A DNA stretch of 64,000 bases from Streptomyces sp. NK08204 (lineage in GTDB: Bacteria > Actinomycetota > Actinomycetes > Streptomycetales > Streptomycetaceae): contig NZ_JAINVF010000002.1 of the NCBI RefSeq assembly GCF_020400585.1, positions 310,001 through 374,000 of the forward strand. Reading direction: 5' to 3'. The translations under genes and the position numbers were made by a program. The first letter of the stretch is position 1. The number at the start of each line of letters is the position of its first letter. Positions 25,436-37,445 of this stretch are shown here, piece by piece. The notes beneath the pieces were generated by a model that made no database searches, had not been told where the DNA came from, and worked only from the letters and a program-made list of their open reading frames with translations.

Positions 25436-25451
25436 ATCTCGACATCGAGAT
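25436..25451. promoter_or_regulatory. inverted repeat B in the murA-like/acnA intergenic region
   Basis: ATCTCG-ACAT-CGAGAT, 119 bp from repeat A and about 130 bp upstream of the aconitase start. Its arms and spacing match repeat A, so one dimeric protein probably recognises both. Confidence 0.55.
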
Positions 25452-25486
25452 ATCTGCCGAGGCGCACCGTGGCCGCCACTCGGTAA

Positions 25487-28297
<2,811 letters not shown>

Positions 28298-28318
28298 GCG
28301 GTACGGCACAGCGGACCA

Positions 28319-28350
28319 GGGCCGCATCCCCGGCGACGGGGATGCGGCCC
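28319..28350. terminator. bidirectional terminator after acnA
   Basis: A perfect 14-bp stem (GGGCCGCATCCCCG / CGGGGATGCGGCCC) closed by a GCGA tetraloop. It sits between the convergent acnA and SpoIIE-phosphatase genes. Confidence 0.85.
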
Positions 28351-28355
28351 TGCTG

Positions 28356-31061
28356 CTACAGCACGGACAGCTCAGGGGGCGGGAACCCGGGGAACCGGGG
28401 CAGCGCCACCTCCGCCCAGATCACCTTGCCCTGGGGGATGTACCGGGTGCCCCAGCGCTCGGTCATCTGCGAGACCAGGAACAGGCCCCGCCCCCCCTCG
28501 TCCGTCGTCGCGGCGTAGCGCAGGTGCGGCGAGGTGCTGCTGCCGTCGGCCACCTCGCAGATCAGTGTGCGGTCACGGATCAGCCGTACATGGATCGGCT
28601 CGGTGCCGTACCGGATGGCGTTGGTGATCAGCTCGCTCAGCACGAGTTCCATGCCGAAGCCCAGCTCGGACAGGTCCCACCGCTCCAGTTGGTCGGACAC
28701 GGCGGCGCGCATCCCCGACACGGAGGCCGGGTCCCGCGGCACGTCCCAGTCCGCCACGTCCCCGGCCGGCAGCGCCCGGGTACGCGCGATGAGCAGGGCC
28801 ACGTCGTCCCTGGGACGCTCGGGCAGCAACTCCTCCAGCACCGCCTGGCAGCCCTCCTCCGGCGACCGCTCGGGGTGCCCCGCCAGCGCCCGGCGCAGCA
28901 GCTCCATGCCCTCGTCCAGGTCACGCCTGCGGTCCTCGATGAGCCCGTCGGTGTACAGCACGAGCTGGGTTCCCTCGGCGAGCTCCAGCTCGGCCGTCTG
29001 GAACGGCATGCCGCCCAGGCCCAGCGGCGGCCCGGCCGGCAGGTCCGGGAAGGTGACGCTGCCGTCGGGGGACACCAGCGCCGGTGCCAGGTGGCCCGCG
29101 CGTGCCATGACGCAGCGGCGCGTCACGGGGTCGTAGATCGCGTACAGACAGGTGGCGCCCACGACGGCCCCGGCCGTGTCCGCGGAGCTCTCGTCCTGGT
29201 CGATGCGGCTCACCAGGTCGTCCAGATGCACGAGCAGCTCGTCGGGCGGCAGGTCGAGCGTGGTGAAGTTGTGCACCGCGGTACGCAGCCGGCCCATCGT
29301 CGCGGCGGCGTGCAGGCCGTGCCCGACCACGTCCCCGACGGCCAGCGCCACCCGGCTCCCCGGCAGCGGGATGACGTCGAACCAGTCCCCGCTCACGCCC
29401 GACTGGGCGGGCAGGTAGCGGTAGGCGACCTCCAGGGCGCTCTGCTCGGGCAGCGCCCGCGGCAGCAGGCTGCGCTGCAGGGTGACCGCGAGCGCGTGCT
29501 CGCGGGTGTACCGGCGGGCGTTGTCGATGCTGACCGCGGCACGGGCCACCAGCTCCTCCGCCAGCGACAGCTCCTCCTTGTCGAAGGCGTCCCGTTTGGA
29601 ACGCCAGAAGTTGACCACGCCCAGCGCGACGCCGCTGGCCTGGATCGGGACGGCGACGAGCGAATGGATGCCGTACTCGACGATCTGCTGGGCGCGCTCG
29701 GGGTCCTGCACCTGCCAGTCCGGCGCGGCCGACAGGTCGGTCACCAGCTGGGTCCGGCCCGCGCCGTAGCCGCGCGCCTGCGGGGTGGAGGGCAGGAAGT
29801 GGATCAGCCGGCCCTTCTCGTAGAGGGGGTGGTCGTCCCGGACGCCGCCCACGGCCACCCGCCGCAGGTCCGTCGCCGTGGGGGCCGGCTCGTCCCCGTG
29901 CAGCACGGCGTCGGCCACGTCCACGGTGACGAAGTCGGCGAAACGCCCGACGACGAGCTGCACCAGCTCGTCGGCGGTGCGGACCACGTCGAGGGTGGTG
30001 CCGATGCCGAGCCCCGCATCGTACAGCAGCTCAAGACGCTCCCGTGCGGCCTCCGCCCGGCCGGAGACCGCCTGGAGCTCGGTGGAGTCGCGCAGGGTCA
30101 CCACGGTGCCCCTGGGGCCTCCCGTCTGGTCCGTGGGCCGCTGGTTGACCGCCAGCAGCCGGCCGCCGGCGAAGTGCACCTCGTCGTTGGCCTCGCGGCC
30201 GGAGACGAGCAGCTCCGCCATCTCCGGCGCGAGGTCCGACAGCTCCGTCAGGTGCCGCCCCTCGGCCTCGGGGGACAGCTCCAGCAGCCGCCGGGCCTCG
30301 TCGTTGACCAGCAGCAGCTGCCCGTCCTCATCGACGATCAGCACCCCTTCGCGCACCGAGTGCAGCACCGTGTCGTGGTGCTCGTAGATACGGCTCATCT
30401 CCTCCGGGCCCAGGCTGCGGGTCTGCCGCCGCAGCCGCCTGCCCACCAGCGCCGTCCCCCCGGTCGACACCACGAGGGCTCCGGCCCCGGCGCCCAGGAT
30501 GATCGGCAGTTGCTTGTTCACTTCGCCGGTGACGTTCTTGACCTTCAGCCCGGCGGAGACGAGGGCGATGACCTTGCCGTGGGGGTCGCGGACGGGCACG
30601 GTCGCCTGTACCTCTTGGCCGAGGGGGCCGTGGACGCTCTCGGTGTAGACCTTTCCCGCCAGTGACGGTCCGATCGTGCCCACGAACCGCTTGCCGATCT
30701 TGCTCGGGAGGGGGTGGGTGTAACGGATGCCCTTGGTGTCCATCACCACGATGAAGTCGACGCCCGCACTCGTGCGGCCCGCCTCGGTGAGCGGTTGGAG
30801 CACCTTGGACGGCTCGGGGGCGTGCAGCGCCGCGATGACGCCCGGAGAGTGCGCGAAGGTCTGCGCGACGGCGACGGACCGGCGCTTCGCCTCCGTACTG
30901 TTGTCACGTTCCGACTGCAGGACGAGGGCGAAGACGGCGCCGACCACGAGCACCACGACGAGTGCCAGATGCAGGACGAAGACCTGTCCGGCGACACTGC
31001 GCGGGCTCCTGCCGATCGAGCGTCGAACGATATGCCTGAGTCGGGCGAAAGTGTCCGACAT
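28356..31061 (-). CDS. membrane SpoIIE-type protein phosphatase with Cache, PAS, GAF and HATPase domains
   Basis: A 901-residue multidomain signalling protein. Two membrane helices (near residues 27-48 and 183-203) flank an extracytoplasmic Cache-like sensor (FIVVMDTKGIRYTHPLPSKIGKRF), as in citrate/dicarboxylate sensors. A PAS domain lies near 225-330 and a GAF domain near 345-510. The PP2C/SpoIIE phosphatase begins near 545 (LPAQSGVSGDWFDVIPL…VGDVVGHGLHAAATMG), and a HATPase anti-sigma-like domain near 795-890 (ELGFGMELVLSELITNAIRYG…GRGLFLVSQM). Such proteins dephosphorylate anti-sigma-factor antagonists and may bind the same partners through the ATPase domain. The cognate anti-sigma factor is not in this window. 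Confidence 0.93.
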   Translation of the reverse strand: MSDTFARLRHIVRRSIGRSPRSVAGQVFVLHLALVVVLVVGAVFALVLQSERDNSTEAKRRSVAVAQTFAHSPGVIAALHAPEPSKVLQPLTEAGRTSAGVDFIVVMDTKGIRYTHPLPSKIGKRFVGTIGPSLAGKVYTESVHGPLGQEVQATVPVRDPHGKVIALVSAGLKVKNVTGEVNKQLPIILGAGAGALVVSTGGTALVGRRLRRQTRSLGPEEMSRIYEHHDTVLHSVREGVLIVDEDGQLLLVNDEARRLLELSPEAEGRHLTELSDLAPEMAELLVSGREANDEVHFAGGRLLAVNQRPTDQTGGPRGTVVTLRDSTELQAVSGRAEAARERLELLYDAGLGIGTTLDVVRTADELVQLVVGRFADFVTVDVADAVLHGDEPAPTATDLRRVAVGGVRDDHPLYEKGRLIHFLPSTPQARGYGAGRTQLVTDLSAAPDWQVQDPERAQQIVEYGIHSLVAVPIQASGVALGVVNFWRSKRDAFDKEELSLAEELVARAAVSIDNARRYTREHALAVTLQRSLLPRALPEQSALEVAYRYLPAQSGVSGDWFDVIPLPGSRVALAVGDVVGHGLHAAATMGRLRTAVHNFTTLDLPPDELLVHLDDLVSRIDQDESSADTAGAVVGATCLYAIYDPVTRRCVMARAGHLAPALVSPDGSVTFPDLPAGPPLGLGGMPFQTAELELAEGTQLVLYTDGLIEDRRRDLDEGMELLRRALAGHPERSPEEGCQAVLEELLPERPRDDVALLIARTRALPAGDVADWDVPRDPASVSGMRAAVSDQLERWDLSELGFGMELVLSELITNAIRYGTEPIHVRLIRDRTLICEVADGSSTSPHLRYAATTDEGGRGLFLVSQMTERWGTRYIPQGKVIWAEVALPRFPGFPPPELSVL

Positions 31062-31817
31062 GCAATATTTGTAGCACCGTGGTTCGCGGGTGACTACGGC
31101 TGGACCGATCGATGGACCTCATGTCCGGCTCGGCCGACGTGATGTCGATAACGATGTCAGGCTGCTGCGGCCAGCCCGGCCGGGTGATCCGGGGCGCCCG
31201 TCGGCGTCGGGCGCGGTCATCCGTGGTACCACCGCGTCATGCGTCTGCCGCCGGGACGCCGGCGGCCACGTCGGTTCGTGCCCGGCACCGGCCGGGTGGA
31301 CGTCACGGTCGGCATCTCCTGCGCCGGCCGGGCCCCCGCCGAGGGCCGACCGGGCGGCCGCGAACCCGCTGGACCGCTGCTTCGACACCGTCCGGGCCAC
31401 CGCCCGCCGCGCCTGACGCGCCCGGCGACCGACCGCCGACAGTCGCCCGGCAGAACGGCAGAACGGCAGAACGGCAGAACGGCAGAACGGCAGAACGGCA
31501 GAACGGCAGAACGGCAGAACGGCAGAACGGCAGAACGGCAGAACGGCAGAACGGCGGGACCTGGGACCGCCGGCGGCACGACGCGAGCGGCACGCACGTC
31601 ACTGAACGGCGCCCCCGCCCCGACCGCCCTGGCCGTCACCAGGCCCGCGAACCGCAATGCCGTGGGCGCCGGCCGGGACCGGTGAAGGGCCTGCGTCTGC
31701 GCCGCCAGGCCCTTCACCGCCCCGGACGGCAGGGCCGTCCGGAGCGTCCGGCTGCCGGAGAACCCCGGCCTGCAGGTGTTCACGGCGGCCACGAGCACTG
31801 AGCCGCCCGGTCAGCCG
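31062..31817. other. 756-bp interval with repeat tract and possible gene debris
   Basis: No intact gene is supported. The interval holds the promoter side of the phosphatase gene, the (AGAACGGC)13 tract, and near 31713-31800 a short plus-strand stretch (VRLPENPGLQVFTA) reminiscent of the PGLQ-Y/F-T segment of aldose 1-epimerases. That could be the last trace of a sugar-metabolism gene, but it is too short to prove. Confidence 0.35.
31452..31555. repeat. 13 perfect tandem copies of an 8-bp unit
   Basis: AGAACGGC repeated 13 times without a mismatch over 104 bp, preceded by a partial CGGC. The unit length is not a multiple of three. In any frame it would encode an 8-residue period, but no gene is supported here. 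Such a tract is prone to slippage and should vary between strains. Confidence 0.95.
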
Positions 31818-34800
31818 TCAGGCCAGCAGCTCCACCTCCGCCAGCGTCGCCCGGCCGTCCAGCACCAGGCGGTACCTGGTGTACGTACCGGGCGCCGCGA
31901 TCGTGAACGCGCGGGTCTGACGGTTCCAGGTGAACGTTTCGCCGGTGCGGTGGTCCAGCGTCTGCCAGTCCTTGCCGTCCGTGGAGCCCTGCAGGGTCCA
32001 CCCGGTCGGCGCCTGCGTGCGGTCGGCCGGCGAGGTCAGCGTGTACTGGACGGCCTTGGCGGCGTCCTCGACCGGCAGGTCCACCGAGGAGAGCGTCGCG
32101 TCCGTCGCCGACGTGTTGTCGAACAGGGCGCCCTCACCCGTCAGGACGTCCCGGCGCGGGTGCGGCACCTTGTCGTCCTGGGTGATGGAGACCGGGGCCG
32201 CGTTCTTGCCCGTGCCCCAGGACGAGGGCTTGGGACCCATGGAGAACTCCAGCTCACCGCCATGGGACAGCAGCGAGTGGGGAAGCGAGGTCGACGTCCA
32301 CGGCCGGCCGTTGAACGTCACGCCCTGCACGTACACGTTCTTCGCGCTGTTCTTCGGCGCCTTGACGACCAGGTCCCGGCCGTTCTCCAGATGCACGGTG
32401 ACCTGCTTGAACAGCGGGGAGCCGATGGAGTAGTCGCCGCTGCCCATCACCAGCGGGTAGAAGCCGAGCGCGGAGAAGAGGTACCAGGCGGACTGCTCGC
32501 CGTTGTCCTCGTCGCCGTGGTACCCCTGCCCGATCTCGCTGCCGACATACAGCCGGGACAAGGCCTCGCGCACGTACCGCTGCGCCTTCCACGGCCGGCC
32601 GGCCGCGTCGTACATGTAGATCACGTGGTGCGCGACCTGGTTGGAGTGGCCGTACATGCCCATCCGCACGTCCCGGGCCTCGGTCATCTCGTGGATGACA
32701 CCGCCGTAGGAGCCGACGAGGTCCGGGGAGGCCGTCTCGGGCGTCGTGAAGTACGCGTCCAGCTTGTCCGCCAGGCCCGCCCGGCCGCCGTACAGATTGG
32801 CCAGACCCCGGCTGTCCTGCGGGGCCGTGAAGGCATAGCCCCAGCCGTTGGTCTCCGTGTAGTCGTAACCCCACACGCGCGGGTCGTACTGTGTGGAGTC
32901 CACCCGCCAGTCGCCCTCGGCGGTGCGGCCGACGAAGAAGCCCGCCCTGGCGTCGAAGAGGTTCACATAGTCCCGGGCGCGGTTGAGGAAGTACTCGGAC
33001 TCGTCCTTGTAGTGCTGCTCGCCCGTCTTCCGGTACAGCGCCTCGCCCATCCGGGCGATGCCGTAGTCGTTGACGTAGCCCTCCATGGCCCACGACAGGC
33101 CCTCGTGCGTGTCGGTGCTGGTGTAACCGAGGAAGGGCGAGGTGCTCATCCCCTTGCGGCCCACGCCCGACGCCGGCGGCACGACCGTGGCGTTCTTCAG
33201 CGCCGCCTCGTAGGCAGCCCTGGCGTCGAACTTCACGTCCTTGACGTAGGCGTCGGCGAACGCGACGTCCGAGGAGGTGCCGGTCATCAGGTCGGCGTAA
33301 CCGGGGGAGGACCACCGGGAGGTCCAGCCACCGTCCTTGTACTGCTGCACGAACCCGTCGACCATCTCACCCGCCTGAGCGGGCGTCAGGAAGGAGTACG
33401 CCGGCCATGTGGTCCGGTAGGTGTCCCAGAAGCCGTTGTTGACGTACACCTTGCCGTCCACGATCTTCGCGCCCGTGTGCGTCGGCGTGTCCGGACCCTG
33501 CATGGGGGAGAAGGGCGAGGCGTACCGGTACTTCTCCCCGGCCTTCTCGAATCCGGAGTTCGGGTACAGGTACAGCCGGTACATGCTCGAGTAGAGCGTG
33601 GTCAGCTGGTCCGCGCTCGCGCCCTGCACCTCGACCTTGCCGAGGAGCTTGTCCCAGGCCCGCTGGGCCCGCTCCCTGACCGTGTCGAAGGAGGTGCCGT
33701 CCGGGATCTCCTGGCGCAGGTTGTCCCGTGCCTGATCGACGCTGATCAAGGAGGTCGCCAGGCGCAGGGTGACCGTGCGGTCCGCGCCCGCGTCGAAGCG
33801 CAGGTAGCCCTTGACCCCGCTCGATCCGCCGTCCGTCACCGGACGGTCGAACGCGCCGTACACGAACAGCCGGGTCGCCCCCGTCGACAGGCCCGACTTC
33901 ACGTCCGAGTAGCCGGTGACGGTCCCGTGCTCCTTGTCCAGGGTCAGCCCTGCCTGCTCGGTGACGTTGTCGAACAGCACGCTCGCGTCCGCGCCCGGGT
34001 AGGTGAAACGCAGGACGGCCGCGTGGTCCGTCGGTGTCATCTCCGCCTTCAGGCCGTTCTCGAACCGCACCCCGTAGTAGTACGGCCGCGCGGTCTCGTT
34101 CTCGTGCCGGAAGGGCAGCGCACGCGCCGTGCGGCCGGTGTCCGGGGTGCCGGCCACCGCCGACGGCATCACCTGGAAGGTCTGCCGGTCGCCCATCCAC
34201 GGGCTGGGCTCGTGGCTCGCGCTGAACGCCTGGATCGTGGGCAGGTTGTCGTCGTTGTTCGCTCTTGCGTACTCGTACAGCCAGCTCAGCGACGAGGCGT
34301 TGGTCACCGGCGTCCAGAAGTTGAACCCATGGGGCAGCGCGGTCGCCGGGAAGTTGTTGCCGCGCGAGAAACTGCCGCTGGAGTTGGCGCCGCGGGTGGT
34401 CAGCGCGTAGTCGGACAGATGTGCCTTCGGAGCCTGCGGCGCGACGGGCGCGATCGCCACGTCGTCGATCCAGCCACGGAACTTCGCCGGTCCGCTCGGG
34501 GAGTCGTAGCCCACGAGGATCCGGTCGACGGTCCTGCCGGCCGCCACCGAGCCGATGCGCGAGACCACGTTGTTCCACTGGTTGACGTACAGCGCCTTCG
34601 ACTCGCCCTGGCCGCGCGGCGACAGCGGGAAGCCGTGCTGGTCCATGGCGCCCAGGCCGCTGAGCAGGGTGCCGTCGGTGAAGGCCAGGTCGACGGAGAC
34701 GTCGGTGGCGTCGTAGTCGCGGTCGCCGTCGGCCATCGACGGGAAGATGCGGTACGACAGCTGGGTGTCGCCCTCGACCTTCACGTTCACGTCGAAGACC

Positions 34801-35630
34801 TTGTTGTACGAGTACGCCCGCCCGCTCGCCGTGTGCCGGCCGGCGTAGCGCAGTGCCCGCCTTCCGGTGTAGCCGGCCCGTGCCTTGGCCGTCGGGGAGC
34901 CGCTCGGGCCCCGGTCGACCAGGGACAGCATGTCCGGCGGCACCGGATCGCCCGTGCCGCCGGTGGAGAACTGGATGTCGGCGATCTGCAGGATGCCCGC
35001 GCCGTTGTTCTGCGTCACATCCAGCCGGAAGTGCTGGTACTCGGCCGGCTGGGGGAGGTCGTAGGACTTCGTCTGGAAGCGCTCGGTGAAGTTCTCGCCG
35101 GAACGGGTGTCGACGGTCTTCCAGTCGTGGCCGTCGCTGGAGCCCTGCAGCGTCCAGTCCCTCGGGTCGCGCGTGTCGAAGTCGTTGGCCGAGGTGAGCG
35201 CGTACGTCGCCAGCTTGACCGGCTTGTCCAGGTCGAACTCCAGCCAGCCGGTGGGCTGGAAGGTCAGCCACTTGGTGCTGGACTCCCCGTCGACCAGGTT
35301 CTCCTTCACCTCACCGGAGCCCGTGTTCTCGCCGCTCGCCCGGACGTCGGTGACATGATCGGTCACATTGCCCGGAATGCCGGTGCGGTAGCCGCCGTCG
35401 ACGCCCGAGGCGCGCTTGGCGCCGTCCGGTCCGGTGTCGACGGTGTTCAGCCAGTCCGGCGCCGGATCGTTCACCTCGAACGAGGAGGTGAACTCCCGGT
35501 CGGCGGCCGGTGCCCTCTGGGGCAGTGCGACCGCCGCGCCCTGCGTCCCGACGGCCATGACAAAGGCGGCCGTGAGGACGACCGCCGGACCGTGTCTGAA
35601 CCGAGTCTTGCGTTGTCTCTTGTGCTGCAT
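31818..35630 (-). CDS. secreted GH92 alpha-1,2-mannosidase with two discoidin-type domains
   Basis: A 1270-residue exported glycosidase. The signal peptide is near residues 1-36 (basic start, then VVLTAAFVMAVGTQGAAVA). An F5/8 type C (discoidin) domain lies near 120-220 (WTLQGSSDGHDWKTVD) and a second one ends the protein (WTLQGSTDGKDWQTLD near 1210). Between them lies the GH92 catalytic part, with the conserved GYHGDEDNGEQSAW and FSALGFYPLVMGSGDYSIGSPLF motifs. GH92 enzymes are calcium-dependent exo-mannosidases that trim alpha-1,2-mannose from glycans. The gene is divergent from ngcEFG, and a LacI-type palindrome lies 30 bp upstream. Confidence 0.93.
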   Translation of the reverse strand: MQHKRQRKTRFRHGPAVVLTAAFVMAVGTQGAAVALPQRAPAADREFTSSFEVNDPAPDWLNTVDTGPDGAKRASGVDGGYRTGIPGNVTDHVTDVRASGENTGSGEVKENLVDGESSTKWLTFQPTGWLEFDLDKPVKLATYALTSANDFDTRDPRDWTLQGSSDGHDWKTVDTRSGENFTERFQTKSYDLPQPAEYQHFRLDVTQNNGAGILQIADIQFSTGGTGDPVPPDMLSLVDRGPSGSPTAKARAGYTGRRALRYAGRHTASGRAYSYNKVFDVNVKVEGDTQLSYRIFPSMADGDRDYDATDVSVDLAFTDGTLLSGLGAMDQHGFPLSPRGQGESKALYVNQWNNVVSRIGSVAAGRTVDRILVGYDSPSGPAKFRGWIDDVAIAPVAPQAPKAHLSDYALTTRGANSSGSFSRGNNFPATALPHGFNFWTPVTNASSLSWLYEYARANNDDNLPTIQAFSASHEPSPWMGDRQTFQVMPSAVAGTPDTGRTARALPFRHENETARPYYYGVRFENGLKAEMTPTDHAAVLRFTYPGADASVLFDNVTEQAGLTLDKEHGTVTGYSDVKSGLSTGATRLFVYGAFDRPVTDGGSSGVKGYLRFDAGADRTVTLRLATSLISVDQARDNLRQEIPDGTSFDTVRERAQRAWDKLLGKVEVQGASADQLTTLYSSMYRLYLYPNSGFEKAGEKYRYASPFSPMQGPDTPTHTGAKIVDGKVYVNNGFWDTYRTTWPAYSFLTPAQAGEMVDGFVQQYKDGGWTSRWSSPGYADLMTGTSSDVAFADAYVKDVKFDARAAYEAALKNATVVPPASGVGRKGMSTSPFLGYTSTDTHEGLSWAMEGYVNDYGIARMGEALYRKTGEQHYKDESEYFLNRARDYVNLFDARAGFFVGRTAEGDWRVDSTQYDPRVWGYDYTETNGWGYAFTAPQDSRGLANLYGGRAGLADKLDAYFTTPETASPDLVGSYGGVIHEMTEARDVRMGMYGHSNQVAHHVIYMYDAAGRPWKAQRYVREALSRLYVGSEIGQGYHGDEDNGEQSAWYLFSALGFYPLVMGSGDYSIGSPLFKQVTVHLENGRDLVVKAPKNSAKNVYVQGVTFNGRPWTSTSLPHSLLSHGGELEFSMGPKPSSWGTGKNAAPVSITQDDKVPHPRRDVLTGEGALFDNTSATDATLSSVDLPVEDAAKAVQYTLTSPADRTQAPTGWTLQGSTDGKDWQTLDHRTGETFTWNRQTRAFTIAAPGTYTRYRLVLDGRATLAEVELLA

Positions 35631-35659
35631 CTACGGCTTACCCTCCTGCGCCGACTTCG

Positions 35660-35671
35660 GACAACGTTGTC
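35660..35671. promoter_or_regulatory. LacI-type operator upstream of the GH92 gene
   Basis: Perfect palindrome GACAACGTTGTC with a central CG, 30 bp upstream of the mannosidase start. This is the classic LacI/GalR operator form. Its sequence differs from the GAGAGCGCTCTC sites at 6.1-6.3 kb, so a different regulator probably acts here. Confidence 0.6.
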
Positions 35672-35861
35672 AACTTCACGCGCAGGAATCAGTAGGTGGT
35701 CAAGTGGCCACGGGTGTCAAGGGTGTTGAATGTGGCATTCAGGCGCTGATGGCGGGAATTCTCCGCACCAGGTCCATACCGGGCGCTCGCATTTCCACCA
35801 GGTCTCAACTCGGAAAAGACCGATCGCGAACCTTGTATTCGATCTTGCTCCGTCGACCGGA

Positions 35862-35877
35862 AGTGGACTATACCTGT
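35862..35877 (+). promoter_or_regulatory. dre-like DasR site upstream of ngcE
   Basis: AGTGGACTATACCTGT matches the DasR-responsive element AGTGGTCTAGACCAGT at 13 of 16 positions, about 94 bp before the ngcE start. DasR represses chitin and GlcNAc uptake genes in Streptomyces, which fits the transporter downstream. The divergent 35631-35970 interval holds this site and the GH92 operator and no gene. Confidence 0.6.
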
Positions 35878-35970
35878 CGGCGTTTCCTGTACGACCCTGC
35901 ACTACCCGACCGCGGTGCCGGCCAGGATCCGGTTCACCGCCTGAGTCCTGGAGAAGGCGAGGACTTGAGC

Positions 35971-37416
35971 ATGGGATCCACTGCGCACCACGGTGGCGAG
36001 GGTGTCGGCCGCCGCGATCTGATCAAGCGTTCGGCCGCGCTCGGTCTGGTGGCGGCCCCCGGAATGGGCCTGCTGTCCGCCTGCGCGAGCAGCGGCGGCG
36101 ACGGACAGAAGAAGGCGAAGGCGGGCAAGAAGACCGCAAAGAACCCGCTCGGTGTCAATGAGACGGCCGGGATGGAATTCGTCCTTTTCGACGGCGGCTT
36201 CGGCAAGGAGTACGCCGAGGACGCGGTCAAGGTCTACGAGAAGGACTTCCCCAAGGCCAAGGTGAAGTTCTCCGCCACCCAGAAGATCCAGTCCACCCTC
36301 CAGCCCCGTTTCAACCAGGGCACCCCGCCGGACCTCATCGACAACTCCGGCGCCGAGCAGATGGACATGGGTGTGCTCGTCGGCAAGAACCAGCTCGCGG
36401 ACCTCACCGCGCTGCTGGACGCCCCGTCGTACGACGACCCGGCCAAGAAGGTCCGTGACACGCTGCGCCCCGGCATCGTGGAAATGGGCCAGTTCGACGG
36501 CAAGCCCGTCTGGATCCTGTACTACGCCTACACGGTGTACGGCGTCTGGTACTCCCAGAAGGCCCTCGACTCGCTGGACGAGCAGTACCCGCAGACCTGG
36601 GACGCGATGCTCAAGGTCTGCGAGAAGGCCAAGAAGAAGGGCATGGCCGGCTGGACCTACGCGGGCAAGTACCCGTACTACCTCCCCTTCTCGCTGTACC
36701 CGATGATCGGCAAGGTCGGCGGGCGGGAGGTGCTCGACGCCATCGACAACCTGGAGCCGAACGCCTGGAAGCACCCGGCGGTCAAGGCCTGTTTCGAGGC
36801 GTACTACGAGCTGTACAAGAAGGGCTACGTCCTCAGGGGCACCCCCGGCCTGGACCACATCCAGTCGCAGACCGCCTGGGCCCAGGGCAAGGCGCTGTTC
36901 ATCCCGAACGGCTCCTGGGTGGAGAACGAGTCGGCCAATGTCATCCCGGCCGACTTCGACCTCGCCGTCTCCGCACCCTCCGGCATCGACGCCTCGGACA
37001 AGATGCCGTTCGGCACCATCTGGGCCTCCGGCGGCGAGCCGTTCATCGTGCCGGCCAAGGCCGCGAACCCCGAGGGCGGCATGGAACAGCTGCGCATCAT
37101 GCTCTCGGAGGCGTCCTCGAAGAACTTCACCGCCAAGGTGAAGTCGCTGACCGCGTACAACGGCGGCACCACCGGAATCACCCTCACGCCGGGTCTGAAG
37201 TCCGGTGTGGCGGCGCTGGAGAAGGCCGGGTCCAACGTGGTGAATCCGCGTATTCAGGACTGGTACGTCCAGCTCCAGAAGGAGAAGATCGGTGTGTCCG
37301 GTCTCGGCGAGATGATGGCCGGCCGGCTCACCCCGGCGGAGGCCGTCAAGAGGATCCAGGGATTTGCCGACGAGGCCGCCAAGGATTCCTCCGTCAAGCA
37401 CTACAAGCACCAGTAA
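35971..37416 (+). CDS. ngcE: GlcNAc/chitobiose ABC transporter substrate-binding lipoprotein
   Basis: 481 residues from ATG 35971, 7 bases after GAGGA (a TTG two codons upstream is an alternative). The N-terminus joins a twin-arginine motif (GRRDLIKRSAALGL) to a lipobox (LLSAC), so it is probably a Tat-exported lipoprotein. The body is a family 1 solute-binding protein (PPDLIDNSGAEQMD…ALFIPNGSWVENESANVIP…GGEPFIVPAKAANPEGG) close to NgcE, which binds N-acetylglucosamine or N,N'-diacetylchitobiose. It heads the ngcEFG operon with its own dre-like site. No ATPase gene is present; such systems usually borrow MsiK. Confidence 0.88.
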   Translation: MGSTAHHGGEGVGRRDLIKRSAALGLVAAPGMGLLSACASSGGDGQKKAKAGKKTAKNPLGVNETAGMEFVLFDGGFGKEYAEDAVKVYEKDFPKAKVKFSATQKIQSTLQPRFNQGTPPDLIDNSGAEQMDMGVLVGKNQLADLTALLDAPSYDDPAKKVRDTLRPGIVEMGQFDGKPVWILYYAYTVYGVWYSQKALDSLDEQYPQTWDAMLKVCEKAKKKGMAGWTYAGKYPYYLPFSLYPMIGKVGGREVLDAIDNLEPNAWKHPAVKACFEAYYELYKKGYVLRGTPGLDHIQSQTAWAQGKALFIPNGSWVENESANVIPADFDLAVSAPSGIDASDKMPFGTIWASGGEPFIVPAKAANPEGGMEQLRIMLSEASSKNFTAKVKSLTAYNGGTTGITLTPGLKSGVAALEKAGSNVVNPRIQDWYVQLQKEKIGVSGLGEMMAGRLTPAEAVKRIQGFADEAAKDSSVKHYKHQ

Positions 37417-37445
37417 TCCAGCACCCTGACAGCACCGGAGTGGCG

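Noticed and set aside
31239..31685. A frame with a repeated QNGRTAER peptide
   Set aside because: The peptide period is only the 8-bp tandem repeat read in frame. The flanks show no protein character on either strand.
31776..35729. A very long open frame opposite the GH92 mannosidase gene
   Set aside because: It mirrors the codon pattern of the real gene on the other strand. The translated product is Arg/Val/Gly-rich with no domains or start signal. Similar antisense frames opposite acnA, dxs/permease and fadB were rejected for the same reason.
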